Source: WSZJ01 sp964590435
GTDB lineage: Bacteria; Planctomycetota; MHYJ01; WSZJ01
Direction of reading: 5' to 3'
NCBI GenBank assembly: GCA_964590435.1
Contig: CAZPWT010000067.1
Location: 59,525-123,524, forward strand
Length of the DNA stretch: 64,000 nt
Below are positions 25,018 through 34,422 of this stretch, in pieces (position 1 is the stretch's first letter; every line of letters starts with the position of its first letter). A model generated the notes under the pieces. It saw only the letters and a list, made by a program, of their open reading frames with translations. It searched no databases and was not told where the DNA came from. Made by a program: the position numbers and the translations under genes.

Positions 25018-25473
25018 TCAGGCCGGAAGGAGCATTGAAGCGGCGAGCGTCCCGCCTCCCGCAATCGCCCCCGCCACCAGGTCGTCGACGAGGATCCCCA
25101 CCGCCCCCGGCGCCGCCTGCAGCTTCTTGAGCCCGAACGGTTTCACGCCGTCGAACAGCCGGAACAGCCCGAACGCGACGAAGAGCAGCGCGAGGTTGTG
25201 CCCGGGGGGCGCGATCGCGAACGCCACCCACATCCCCGCGAACTCGTCCGCGACGACCTCGGTCGGGTCCTTCTTCCCCAGCGCACGCTCGGCCTCGCCG
25301 CCCGTGGCGAGGCAGATCAGGGAAGCGGCGACGGCGAGCGCAATCCACTCGAGGCGGTCGGGGAGAGATGAGTCCGCGACCACCACCGCGAAGAAGCACG
25401 CCGCGAGGGACGCGAGGGAGCCGCCGAAGGGAAATCGGCCGAGGCCGAGGCCGGTGGCGAGGAGCACGCGCAT
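25018..25473 (-). CDS. pgpA: Phosphatidylglycerophosphatase A
   Basis: 151 residues, mostly membrane helices. PgpA signatures are present: GLGLGRFPFGGSLASL, VVADEFAGMW, FRLFDGVKPFGLKKL and GILVDDLVAG. The enzyme removes phosphate from phosphatidylglycerol phosphate in the inner membrane to give phosphatidylglycerol. Its stop abuts the prepilin stop convergently. The first glycine-rich motif has Phe-Gly-Gly where many relatives carry Ala-Pro-Gly, a mild deviation. Confidence 0.9.
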   Translation of the reverse strand: MRVLLATGLGLGRFPFGGSLASLAACFFAVVVADSSLPDRLEWIALAVAASLICLATGGEAERALGKKDPTEVVADEFAGMWVAFAIAPPGHNLALLFVAFGLFRLFDGVKPFGLKKLQAAPGAVGILVDDLVAGAIAGGGTLAASMLLPA

Positions 25474-25506
25474 GGCCCAAGGGTAGGCGAAAAGGGGCGC
25501 TTCGCG

Positions 25507-25595
25507 GACGCGGAAACGCGCGGAAACGACAGGAAAGGCGCGGTAATGGCGTGGCCTGCCGTGCCTTTCCGGACTTTTCCGCGCGTTTCCGCGTC
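25507..25595. repeat. Inverted repeat with 20-bp perfect arms
   Basis: GACGCGGAAACGCGCGGAAA at 25507-25526 is exactly mirrored at 25576-25595. The inner parts (AGGAAAGGC and GCCTTTCC) pair as well, giving a hairpin of about 89 nt between the divergent pgpA and 25670 genes. GGAAA recurs every ten bases in the left arm. It is different in motif from the heptad family but the same in layout. Confidence 0.85.
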
Positions 25596-25669
25596 ACGGC
25601 ATTTTCACTCCGGGGAACCGTGCGCCCTCGCCTATCCTCCGCTTCCACCCGGCAGATCCTGGAGGCCCG

Positions 25670-26266
25670 ATGCCCGACCGCAAGAAAGTCGACGCCTACA
25701 TCGCCAAGGCCGCCCCGTTCGCCCAGCCGATCCTCCGCCACGTCCGCGCCGCGATCCGCGCGGGGTGCCCTTCCATCGAGGAACGCATCAAGTGGGGCGT
25801 ACCGGCGTTCGTGAACAAGGGGATCGTCGCGGGGATGGCGGCGTTCAAGGCGCACGCGACGTTCGGGTTCTGGCGGTGGAAGGAGCTGGCGGATCCGAAG
25901 GGGCTGTTCAAGCGGCGCGACGGGATGATGGGGACGCGGTACACGGACGTGAAGGACCTGCCGGCGAAGGCGGTGATCGCGGAGTACGCGAAGCGTGCGC
26001 TGGAGCTGGACGAGTCGGGGGTGAAGGTGAAGAAGGTGCGGGTGAAGCGGCCGGAGGCGAAGGTGCCGGCGGATCTCGCGGCGGCGCTGAAGAAGAACGC
26101 GAAGGCGCGGGCGGCGTTCGAGGGATTTCCGCCGAGCCACCGGCGGGAGTACATCGAGTGGATCGAGGAGGCGAAACGGCCGGAGACGAGGGCGAAGCGG
26201 CTGGCGGAGACGATGAAGCTGCTGGCGCGCGGGAAGTCGAGGAACTGGAAGTACGAGGGGTGCTAG
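25670..26266 (+). CDS. YdeI/OmpD-associated (DUF1801-type) family protein
   Basis: 198 residues. The N-terminal DUF1801 fold shows YIAKAAPFAQPILRHVRAAI, then CPSIEERIKWGVPAF and GLFKRRDGMMG. The C-terminal part has AFEGFPPSHRREYIEWIEEA and KRPETRAKRLAETMKLLARG, the bacteriocin-resistance YdeI/OmdA signature. Members are linked to stress or antimicrobial-peptide tolerance; biochemical role unknown. A long gap of repeats follows. Confidence 0.85.
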   Translation: MPDRKKVDAYIAKAAPFAQPILRHVRAAIRAGCPSIEERIKWGVPAFVNKGIVAGMAAFKAHATFGFWRWKELADPKGLFKRRDGMMGTRYTDVKDLPAKAVIAEYAKRALELDESGVKVKKVRVKRPEAKVPADLAAALKKNAKARAAFEGFPPSHRREYIEWIEEAKRPETRAKRLAETMKLLARGKSRNWKYEGC

Positions 26267-26273
26267 GAGTGCA

Positions 26274-26450
26274 GAAACGACAACTCCAACGTCTCAAATT
26301 CCAAGGAAACGCCAAGGGGAGGAACTCCAATTTCCAATGAACGACGTGGGTGTGTCGGCTCCCGAGGTCTGGAGATCGTCGTCCTTGGAAGTTGGAGTTC
26401 TCTGTCTTGCCGTCTTCTTGGAACTTGAAATGTTGGAAATTGCTGTTTCC
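26274..26450. repeat. Heptad-phased intergenic hairpin, copy 2
   Basis: The left arm starts GAAACGACAACTCCAACG and contains TTCCAAGGAAACGCCAAGG. The right arm ends TTGGAAATTGCTGTTTCC. Both arms repeat CAA at seven-base intervals. The element fills the gap between convergent stops of the YdeI-like and radical SAM genes. Confidence 0.85.
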
Positions 26451-26458
26451 CGCCGCTC

Positions 26459-27619
26459 CTACTTCCGCCGCGACTTCTTCTCCCCGCCTCCCGCGGCGGG
26501 CGGCTCATACGAACACCACGGGTCCGTCTCCAGCCAGTCGCCCGTGAGCGCAAACGCCCGCGATCTCGACCCGCCGCAGTTCGTGGCGAACGGGCAGCGG
26601 CCGCAGCGGCCCTTCAATTTCGTGACGTCGCGCAGGTCGCGGAACAGCGGCGAGTCGCGGTACGCCGTCGCGAGCGGCGTCTCGCGGACGTTCCCCGCCG
26701 AGATCGGCAGGAAACCGCTCGGGAAAATGCCCCCGAGATGCGAAATGAACACGAAGCCGCTTCCCGCGTTCACGCCCCGGTGGGCCATCTGCATCGAGCC
26801 CTTGCCGTCCGCCGCCGCCGGCGCGGCCTTGTGCTTCGGCGCTGCTCGGCCGTGCTCCTCCTCCTGGCGCTGCGCGAGGAAGCGCCGGTAGTGCGGCGCC
26901 TCCGTGACCTTCAGGATGTACTTCTGCTTCGCCTGCGCCTTCATGAGGATTTCGAACAGCTCTTCGCAGTGCGTCGCGTTCAGCCCGGCGATGTCCGTGC
27001 CGCGGCCAGTGGGGACGAGGAAGAAGACCTCCCAGAAGACGACGCCCAGCTTCTCGACGAGGTCGGCCATCTCCTGCAGGTACAGGCTCGACCCGCCCCA
27101 GACGCACGAGTTCACCTGCGGCGGGATGCCGGCTTCCTTGGCCCACGCGATCCCCTGCAGCGTCTTCGCGAACGCCCCCGGGACGCCGCGGAAGGCGTCG
27201 TGGAGGTCGGCGTTGGGGAAGTCGAGGCTGAAGGCGATCTGGTCGAGGCCGGCGTCCTTGAGCTTGAAGACGAGGTCGCGCGTGAGGCGGGGCGTCGCGG
27301 CGGGGATCGTCGCCATGCGCAGGCCGCGCTTCTTGCCGTACTTCACCAGCTCGAACAGGTCGTCGCGCGTCGCGGGGTCGCCGCCGCTGAGCACCATGAG
27401 GGGCGCGCCCATGTCGGCGACCTGGTCGATCAGGTTCTTGCCTTCCTTCGTCGTGAGCTCGCCGGGGATCGGGCCGGCGATGGCGTTGGCGCGGCAGTGT
27501 TTGCAGGCGAGGTCGCAGGCCTGGGTGGTTTCCCAGATGACGATGAAGGGGGTCCGGTCGAAATCGACGGCGGGCATCGAGACCATCGGGGCGGGGCGGG
27601 CGGGAGGGGCGGTGGGCAT
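26459..27619 (-). CDS. Radical SAM/SPASM protein (AhbD-like)
   Basis: 386 residues. TTQACDLACKHCRANA near residue 35 is the CxxxCxxC site for the radical SAM iron-sulfur cluster; VLSGGDPATRDD gives the SAM-binding GGD/E motif. The C-terminal SPASM-type cluster site is GRCGRCPFATNCGGSRSRAF followed by DPWC. This architecture is shared by AhbD (heme biosynthesis) and by peptide-modifying SPASM enzymes. With no heme genes nearby, the exact substrate is not decided. The protein also carries an Ala/Lys-rich insert (HGRAAPKHKAAPAAADGKG) at about 255-275. Confidence 0.9.
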   Translation of the reverse strand: MPTAPPARPAPMVSMPAVDFDRTPFIVIWETTQACDLACKHCRANAIAGPIPGELTTKEGKNLIDQVADMGAPLMVLSGGDPATRDDLFELVKYGKKRGLRMATIPAATPRLTRDLVFKLKDAGLDQIAFSLDFPNADLHDAFRGVPGAFAKTLQGIAWAKEAGIPPQVNSCVWGGSSLYLQEMADLVEKLGVVFWEVFFLVPTGRGTDIAGLNATHCEELFEILMKAQAKQKYILKVTEAPHYRRFLAQRQEEEHGRAAPKHKAAPAAADGKGSMQMAHRGVNAGSGFVFISHLGGIFPSGFLPISAGNVRETPLATAYRDSPLFRDLRDVTKLKGRCGRCPFATNCGGSRSRAFALTGDWLETDPWCSYEPPAAGGGEKKSRRK

Positions 27620-27678
27620 GGCCTCATCGTAGGGCGGGTCGCACGGGAGGGGAAGATTCGTCCCCGGGCGAATGGCCC

Positions 27679-27847
27679 GGAAAAGGCAAACTCAAAACAG
27701 CGAAAAGCAAACCCAAACGCCAAAATCAAAACGGAGAACACTGTCCACGGGAGATACCACCCGGCAAGCCATTCGACGATCTGCCCAGCTTGTCGTTTGC
27801 CCTTTGTCGTTTGCTTGAGGGTTCTCCCTTTTGCGTTTGTCGTTTCC
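27679..27847. repeat. Heptad-phased intergenic hairpin, copy 3
   Basis: The left arm runs GGAAAAGGCAAACTCAAAAC, then AAAGCAAACCCAAACGCC and AAAATCAAAACGG. The right arm holds TTGTCGTTTGCCC, TTTGTCGTTTGCTTGAGGG and ends TTTGTCGTTTCC. It lies between the divergent radical SAM and citrate synthase genes, within a 330-bp gap with no other feature. Confidence 0.8.
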
Positions 27848-27949
27848 CCTCCCTCCCCCCGGAATCCCTTGTCCTCCCCGTTTCCCCGAGTATCTTTCAG
27901 TCCGTCCCGCCACTCGCACCTTCGACCCGCAGCGCCCAAGGAGTTTCCC

Positions 27950-29239
<1,290 letters not shown>

Positions 29240-29258
29240 GCGGCGAAATGGAAGCGCC

Positions 29259-30134
29259 ATGCGCCTTCTGATCGTCACCGCCGCCAATGAAGGGTTCGCG
29301 CCCCTCCTGCGAAGCCTCGTCGAGTCCCTGCACCAGTGGGGTCCGCTCAAGCGCGCCGAGCTGGGCGTGCTCGACCTCGACCTCGGGCCGGAAACCCTGA
29401 AGTGGCTCCGCGGGTACACGCAGAACATCGTTCGGCCCGGCTGGGACATCCCGCTGGACAAGGCAGTCGCCGCCGAGAAGCCCCACCTGCGCGCCATGAC
29501 CTCGCGCCCATTCCTGCCCCGGCACTTCCCCGGCTACGACATGTACCTCTGGCTCGACGCGGACACATGGGTACAGCAGTGGTACGCGATCGACTGGCTC
29601 GTGCAGGCCGCGGGGACCGGCCAGATGGCCATCGTGCCGCAGCTCGACCGGCTCTACCGACAGCGCCCGGACGCCCTTCATTGGCGCCTCGAACGGTTGA
29701 GGGGCTATTTCGGCAACATCCCGGCAGAGACCCTGGCCGTCGAGACCTACGTGAACTCCGGCGTCTTCGCGCTGAACGCGGAAGCGCCGCACTGGGATCT
29801 CTGGGCGAAGTGGTTCCGGGAGGGACTCCAGAACGCCCGCGGCGCCTACGCGACCGACCAGACGGCGCTGAACTTCATGCTCTGGCAGGAGCGGTTGCCC
29901 ATCTACCCGCTCCCGGCGCGCTGCAACTGGCTGTGCCACCTGACGGTGCCCGAGTACCGGATCTCGGACGGGCTCTTCCATGAGCCCGGGATCCCGGGCG
30001 ACCCCATCGGGATCATGCACCTCACCTTCAAGATGAAGGACGTCTCGGTGCCGGTCCGCGGCCCGGACGGGAATACGATCCCGGTCAGCCTGCGATTCGA
30101 ACCTGGACGCCCGAAGGCGCAACCGGGCCGCTGA
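29259..30134 (+). CDS. Glycosyltransferase, GT8-like
   Basis: 291 residues. It opens MRLLIVTAANEGFAPLLRSL, then a metal-binding DxD in MYLWLDADTWVQQW, and later YVNSGVFALNAEAP and GAYATDQTALNFML, the pattern of nucleotide-sugar-dependent transferases of the GT8 type. No signal peptide or membrane helix. It sits 19 bp after citrate synthase, but a functional link is not evident. The acceptor is unknown. Confidence 0.8.
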   Translation: MRLLIVTAANEGFAPLLRSLVESLHQWGPLKRAELGVLDLDLGPETLKWLRGYTQNIVRPGWDIPLDKAVAAEKPHLRAMTSRPFLPRHFPGYDMYLWLDADTWVQQWYAIDWLVQAAGTGQMAIVPQLDRLYRQRPDALHWRLERLRGYFGNIPAETLAVETYVNSGVFALNAEAPHWDLWAKWFREGLQNARGAYATDQTALNFMLWQERLPIYPLPARCNWLCHLTVPEYRISDGLFHEPGIPGDPIGIMHLTFKMKDVSVPVRGPDGNTIPVSLRFEPGRPKAQPGR

Positions 30135-30149
30135 ACCGCCGGGCCCGGT

Positions 30150-31691
30150 CTACCTCGGGCGACGCGGGTGGCGGCCGCGGAGCTTGCCGGGAAAGCTGCG
30201 GCCGGCGGGGGTGTGGGAACCGCCGTGTGCGTGAGAAGCGCCGTGCCCGTGGGATGGTGCATGGCCGTGGGCGCTTCCGTGGGCCGATCCCGCGGCGTGA
30301 CCGTGGGGGTGGGACGTGCCGTGAGTCGGGGCCGGAGCGTGGGAGGCGCCATGGGAATGCGACGCCGCGTGCCCGTGCGACCCGCCTTGGGGCCGTGGCG
30401 CGGCGTTTCCGCGGAAGCCGCCTTCGCGATGCCCGCCGCCGCCGTGCGGCCGGCCGCGCCCGCTGGCCCACTCGCCCCCATGCCTGCCCGCCTGTCCGCC
30501 CGCCCGCCCGCCTCCATGCCCGCCGCCGTGTCCCCCGCCATGCCCGCCCGTCCGCACGACCTCGCGCGACCCTTCGTACCCTTCGCGCGCCGGCAGCTTC
30601 ATCCGGATCAGCCGCTCGATGTCGGCCAGCTCCCCGCGCTCTTCCGGCGAACAGAACGAGATCGCCGCGCCGCTCGCGCCCGCGCGCGCCGTGCGCCCGA
30701 TGCGGTGCACGTAGCTGTCGGGGACGTTCGGGAGGTCGTAGTTGAAGACGTGCGTGATCCCCTCGACGTCGATCCCGCGCGCCGCGATGTCCGTCGCCAC
30801 CAGCACGCGGATCCGGCCCTTCCCGAAATCCTTCAGCGCCCGCTCGCGCGCCGACTGAGCCTTGTTCCCGTGGATCGCATCCGACCGCACGCCGACCTTC
30901 TCCAGCGCCTTCGCCAGCTTGTTGGCGCCGTGCTTCGTCCGCGTGAACACCAGCGCCCGCTGGATCGCCGGGTCCGCCAGCAGCTTCTGCAGCAGGCCGA
31001 ACTTGTTCCCCTTGTCCACGAAGCAGATCGACTGCGCGATCTTCTCCACCGTCGTCGCCGTCGGCGTCACCTCGACCTTCACCGGGTGCGTCAGGATGTC
31101 GTGAGCCAGCTTCTGGATGTCCCCCGGCATCGTCGCGCTGAAGAACAGCGTCTGCCGCTTCTTCGGCACCGCGCTCACGATCCGACGCACGTCGTGGATG
31201 AACCCCATGTCCAGCATCCGGTCCGCTTCGTCCAGCACCAGGATCTCCACCTTGTGCAGCTTCACGTACCCCTGCTGCATCAGGTCCAGGAGCCGCCCCG
31301 GGGTCGCGACGATGATGTCCACGCCGCGGTGGATCGCCGTCGTCTGCTGGTGCTGCCCCACGCCGCCGTAGATCGTCGTGTGCCGGAACTGCAGGTGCCG
31401 CCCGTACACGCGGAACGAGTCCCCGATCTGCGTCGCCAGCTCGCGCGTCGGCGCCAGCACCAGCACCCGCGCCGGCCGCGGGTTCGGGACCGGCTGCGCC
31501 TGCAAGAGCTGCAGGATCGGCAACGCGAACGCCGCCGTCTTCCCCGTCCCCGTCTGCGCGCACCCCAGGAGATCCTTCCCCGCCAGCACGTGCGGGATCG
31601 ACTGCTGCTGGATCGGCGTGGGCTCGACGTAGCCCTCGTCGTGGACGGCGCGGAGAAGGGGCTCGATCAGGTGAAGTTCGGCGAAGCGCAT
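30150..31691 (-). CDS. DEAD-box RNA helicase with His/Gly-rich C-terminal tail
   Basis: 513 residues. The helicase core (1-about 375) has AQTGTGKTAAF, PTRELATQI, DEADRMLDMG, FSATMP, VATDIAARGIDVEG and HRIGRTARAG, the full DEAD/RhlE set. It remodels RNA or ribosome precursors. The tail (about 385-513) is low complexity: Gly/His repeats (GGHGGGHGGGHGGGRAGG) followed by many SHGHA- and THGTSH-type units, ending in a basic GKLRGRHPRRPR. RGG-rich tails are usual, but this His density is not, and could bind metal or drive condensation. No other gene lies within the operon. Confidence 0.93.
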   Translation of the reverse strand: MRFAELHLIEPLLRAVHDEGYVEPTPIQQQSIPHVLAGKDLLGCAQTGTGKTAAFALPILQLLQAQPVPNPRPARVLVLAPTRELATQIGDSFRVYGRHLQFRHTTIYGGVGQHQQTTAIHRGVDIIVATPGRLLDLMQQGYVKLHKVEILVLDEADRMLDMGFIHDVRRIVSAVPKKRQTLFFSATMPGDIQKLAHDILTHPVKVEVTPTATTVEKIAQSICFVDKGNKFGLLQKLLADPAIQRALVFTRTKHGANKLAKALEKVGVRSDAIHGNKAQSARERALKDFGKGRIRVLVATDIAARGIDVEGITHVFNYDLPNVPDSYVHRIGRTARAGASGAAISFCSPEERGELADIERLIRMKLPAREGYEGSREVVRTGGHGGGHGGGHGGGRAGGQAGRHGGEWASGRGRPHGGGGHREGGFRGNAAPRPQGGSHGHAASHSHGASHAPAPTHGTSHPHGHAAGSAHGSAHGHAPSHGHGASHAHGGSHTPAGRSFPGKLRGRHPRRPR

Positions 31692-31762
31692 CAGGGTGGT
31701 TCCGGAAAGAGGGGGCGGGAGGATAGCACGAAGAGCGGGCGAGCGGGCGGGCGGGAGGGAAA

Positions 31763-32344
31763 TCAGCGGCGGAAGAGGGATGCGAACCAGGCGGGCAGCT
31801 TGTCGGCGCAGAAGGTCCGGCGTCCGTTCTCGAACTCGGCCAGCCTGCGGTACGGGTGCGACAGGTCACTGTTGTCGAACACGAGCACCAGGGGAAGTTC
31901 CCTGGCGGCGCGCTTCAGGTTGGCCAGCGTGCGGGGATACCGGTCCTTGAGCTTGTCTCCGGGCACGTCGTGCCCGCCCTGCGAGACGCGCATCGCGACA
32001 CGCTGGTCGGAGATTTCGGCCGAAGGGATGCCGATGAAGCAGAGCACGACGCTGTAGCCACCGGCAGCCGCGGATTTCAGGAAATCCACCTTCTCGCCAA
32101 CCGGGTCGGAGAAGACGGTCTCGAAAACGAAGCTCTCCTTCTGCTTCAGAAGCTCGCCACGGAGAGCCCCGGCGACGGCAGCGGCTTTGTAAGGATCGAG
32201 GTCGAGCTCTTTCGCAATTTCGTCCGCGTTCAGGAACCTCAGGCCGCTTTCGCGCAGGAACGAATTGTAGAACGTGGTCTTCCCGGCCCCATTGGGTCCC
32301 GCGATGGCCACGATGATCGGACGGGCGTCCAGCAACGGGTGCAT
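31763..32344 (-). CDS. Zeta-toxin-like P-loop kinase
   Basis: 193 residues. PIIVAIAGPNGAGKTTFYNS carries the Walker A motif; LRFLNADEIAKEL and FVFETVFSDP are typical of zeta toxins (PF06414-like), which phosphorylate UDP-N-acetylglucosamine or related nucleotides in toxin-antitoxin systems. Its ATG overlaps the antitoxin-like TGA by one base (TGATG), so the two are coupled. The upstream part of the long open frame is not protein-like, so the ATG at 32344 is preferred. Confidence 0.88.
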   Translation of the reverse strand: MHPLLDARPIIVAIAGPNGAGKTTFYNSFLRESGLRFLNADEIAKELDLDPYKAAAVAGALRGELLKQKESFVFETVFSDPVGEKVDFLKSAAAGGYSVVLCFIGIPSAEISDQRVAMRVSQGGHDVPGDKLKDRYPRTLANLKRAARELPLVLVFDNSDLSHPYRRLAEFENGRRTFCADKLPAWFASLFRR

Positions 32345-32724
32345 CAGGCCTTCCGCCGCGCCGAGGGCTTGAACTGGCGGTTCACGAAGCGGCCGAGCGT
32401 GCGCTTCCCCTTCTCGTCGATCCGCACGAGAAGGCCGCCGCCGCCCGGCGCCGCTTCGTAGTGCGGAAACGGCCGCGTCTTCAGGTACGAGGCGACGCGC
32501 CTTGATCCTGCGGGCGTCCCCGGTTCGGCGAGGCACTGCGAGAGGGGGCGGGCCTCGCCCGCTTTCCGGAGCGCGAGAACCTCCGGGATATGCAGGAGCG
32601 ACTCCACGGCGCGCCCCAGACCTGCCCAGAACTCGATCTGGCCGGCGATGGAGCGCTCCGCGGCTTTCCCGGTGAGGCGCGCATCCAGGACGAGGCTGTC
32701 GGACAGCTTGACGGGTTGGCTCAT
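32344..32724 (-). CDS. ParD-like antitoxin (PF11903-type), partner of zeta toxin
   Basis: 126 residues. SQPVKLSDSLVLDARLTGKA, ERSIAGQIEFWAGLGRAVE and LRKAGEARPLSQCL match the ParD-like antitoxin family, whose ribbon-helix-helix N-terminus binds DNA. A perfect palindrome (32733-32749) sits nine bases upstream of the ATG, the normal position for an autoregulatory operator. It is followed directly by a zeta-like toxin, so a type II module is likely. The C-terminal part (FVNRQFKPSARRKA) is basic and could contact the toxin. Confidence 0.85.
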   Translation of the reverse strand: MSQPVKLSDSLVLDARLTGKAAERSIAGQIEFWAGLGRAVESLLHIPEVLALRKAGEARPLSQCLAEPGTPAGSRRVASYLKTRPFPHYEAAPGGGGLLVRIDEKGKRTLGRFVNRQFKPSARRKA

Positions 32725-32732
32725 GGACGCAT

Positions 32733-32749
32733 GGTAGCAAAATGCTACC
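32733..32749. promoter_or_regulatory. Operator palindrome of the toxin-antitoxin pair
   Basis: GGTAGCA-AAA-TGCTACC is a perfect inverted repeat with 7-bp arms, immediately upstream of the ParD-like gene. Antitoxins of this fold commonly repress their own promoter through such sites. A half-site-like GCTACC follows at 32755. Confidence 0.75.
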
Positions 32750-32774
32750 CGGAGCGCTACCCCCGATTGCGGAG

Positions 32775-33146
32775 CTACAACGCCTTCAGCACCGCCCCGT
32801 GCGCCAGGAGAACGTGGGGACTCTGCTGGAGGACGTCCGCGTAGCGCCGCTGGAACTCGCTCCCGGACTCGTCGGGCGTGATGAGCGCCCGCACGCGCTC
32901 GATCGCGTCCACCCGGTCGGCCGCCTGCAGGTCGTCCGCGGCGTCCAGCATGTCGTCCATCGCCAGGATCATCGCCGTCATCGGCTTCAGCCACAGGAAC
33001 GCCGGGTCCGTCGTCAGCACCCGCAGGAACGCCGCCCCGTTCACCCGCCCGTGCTGGCGCTCGTACTCCTCCCGCTCCACCGCCAGCACGAGGCGGTGCA
33101 GCTCCAAGAGGAGCAGGCGCACGGTTTTCAGCTGGTCCATCGTCAT
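32775..33146 (-). CDS. Hypothetical helical protein
   Basis: 123 residues starting one base after the TAG of the preceding gene. Mostly helical: DQLKTVRLLLLELHRLVLAV, EEYERQHGRVNGAAFLRVL, MTAMILAMDDMLDAADDLQA. No membrane segment or enzyme motif. The short spacing suggests an operon with 33148-33867. I do not recognise a family. Confidence 0.75.
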   Translation of the reverse strand: MTMDQLKTVRLLLLELHRLVLAVEREEYERQHGRVNGAAFLRVLTTDPAFLWLKPMTAMILAMDDMLDAADDLQAADRVDAIERVRALITPDESGSEFQRRYADVLQQSPHVLLAHGAVLKAL

Positions 33147-33147
33147 C

Positions 33148-33867
33148 CTACGGCTTGAAGAGCGTCGCCTTCGCGTCCGTCCCCCAGTCCACCAGCGTCA
33201 GCGTCGACTTCGCCCGCCCCTCCGTCACCACGCTCACCACCCCGCCCTTCCACGTCGGCTTCCCCTTCCACTCGATCTTCCCTTCCTGGATGCTCGGGAT
33301 GCAGTCGCCGGCCTCGTCGACGTAGAACCCGAACGGCACCCCCTGCGCCAGCACCATCACCTGCTTCGCCTTGATCGGCGCGCCCAGCCCCTCGACCTCG
33401 GTGTTGATCTCGATCTTCTCCGTCACGTGCTCCTTCCCCTTGATCGTCACCTTCCCCGCCGTCACCTCCGCCTTCCCCGTCGCCGCGTCGTTCCCCGGGT
33501 TGTCCAGCCTCGCCCGCGTCAGGTTCAGCTCGCGTCCCTTTTCGCCGGGCTTCCCCCAGAACGCCCGCTTCACCTTCCGGTCCTTCAGCCCGATCGAGCA
33601 CAGGATCACCGTCCCCGGGAAGAACTCCACCGTCGTCCGGTCCTCCTCCACCCACACGACCTCCGCTTCCACCCCGACGCACGCCAGCCGGTACTCCAGC
33701 GGCTTCTCGCCGTCGCGGTCGAGCTTGCGCTTGACCCAGTCGCCGTTCTTGAGTGAAGCGACGTCGAGGTCGAGCCAGGCGTTTTCGGAGACGTCGGGGC
33801 GCTGTTCTTCTGAGAACGCGGGAAGGGCGACGAGGGCGGCCAGGACGAGCGTGGCGAGGTGGCGCAT
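33148..33867 (-). CDS. Exported protein of unknown function
   Basis: 239 residues from the ATG at 33867, with a signal peptide (MRHLATLVLAALVALPAFS). The mature part is beta-rich: VWVEEDRTTVEFFPGTVILC, EVTAGKVTIKGKEHVTEKIE, PFGFYVDEAGDCIPSIQEGK. The long upstream extension of the frame lacks a signal sequence and is not used. It is the first gene of a two-gene unit with 32775. Family not recognised. Confidence 0.8.
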   Translation of the reverse strand: MRHLATLVLAALVALPAFSEEQRPDVSENAWLDLDVASLKNGDWVKRKLDRDGEKPLEYRLACVGVEAEVVWVEEDRTTVEFFPGTVILCSIGLKDRKVKRAFWGKPGEKGRELNLTRARLDNPGNDAATGKAEVTAGKVTIKGKEHVTEKIEINTEVEGLGAPIKAKQVMVLAQGVPFGFYVDEAGDCIPSIQEGKIEWKGKPTWKGGVVSVVTEGRAKSTLTLVDWGTDAKATLFKP

Positions 33868-33957
33868 GGGTTCTCCTTCGGTGAGGGAGCGCCATGATGC
33901 CGCGCCCGCAGGCTTCGAACACCTGAAAACTGCGGCGCACCCGGTTAGCATCCGCGC

Positions 33958-34410
33958 ATGGAGACGTTCGAGCGGGACAGCGTCGAGGGATGGATCGCGG
34001 ACTTCGCCGAGTCCACGCCCTACCGCGCCTTCGGCCACCGCCCCGGCCTCGACCCGGCGCCGGTGCTGATGGCCTTCATGGAAGCGGCCTGCGCGGAGAT
34101 TTCCCCGGGCGACCTCGACGAGCCGGCGGTGCATCTCGGCCTGATGACGGGGGTCGCGCGGCTCGGGCTTTCGCCGGAAGCGCGTGCGGCGGCGCCGCGG
34201 CTGGTCGGCGCGTTCCTCGAATTCCTGGAGACGGAAGGCCGCCTCTCGGGCGGAGGCAAGCTCGGCGCGTACGCCGGCGTATTGACAGCCGCGTTCGAGG
34301 AAGCCGCGAAGCCGGAGGGGACGCCGTTCAAGAAGCCCGGCGCGCCGCTCGGCCGGAACGACCCGTGCCCGTGCGGGAGCGGGAAGAAGTACAAGAAGTG
34401 CTGCGGGTAG
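33958..34410 (+). CDS. SEC-C motif protein
   Basis: 150 residues. A helical N-terminal region (about 1-120) precedes a C-terminal zinc-binding SEC-C motif: GRNDPCPCGSGKKYKKCCG. In SecA and other proteins this motif binds zinc and mediates protein contacts. Small stand-alone SEC-C proteins are mostly uncharacterised. It is divergent from the exported protein at 33867. Confidence 0.88.
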   Translation: METFERDSVEGWIADFAESTPYRAFGHRPGLDPAPVLMAFMEAACAEISPGDLDEPAVHLGLMTGVARLGLSPEARAAAPRLVGAFLEFLETEGRLSGGGKLGAYAGVLTAAFEEAAKPEGTPFKKPGAPLGRNDPCPCGSGKKYKKCCG

Positions 34411-34422
34411 GTCGTCCCCGCG

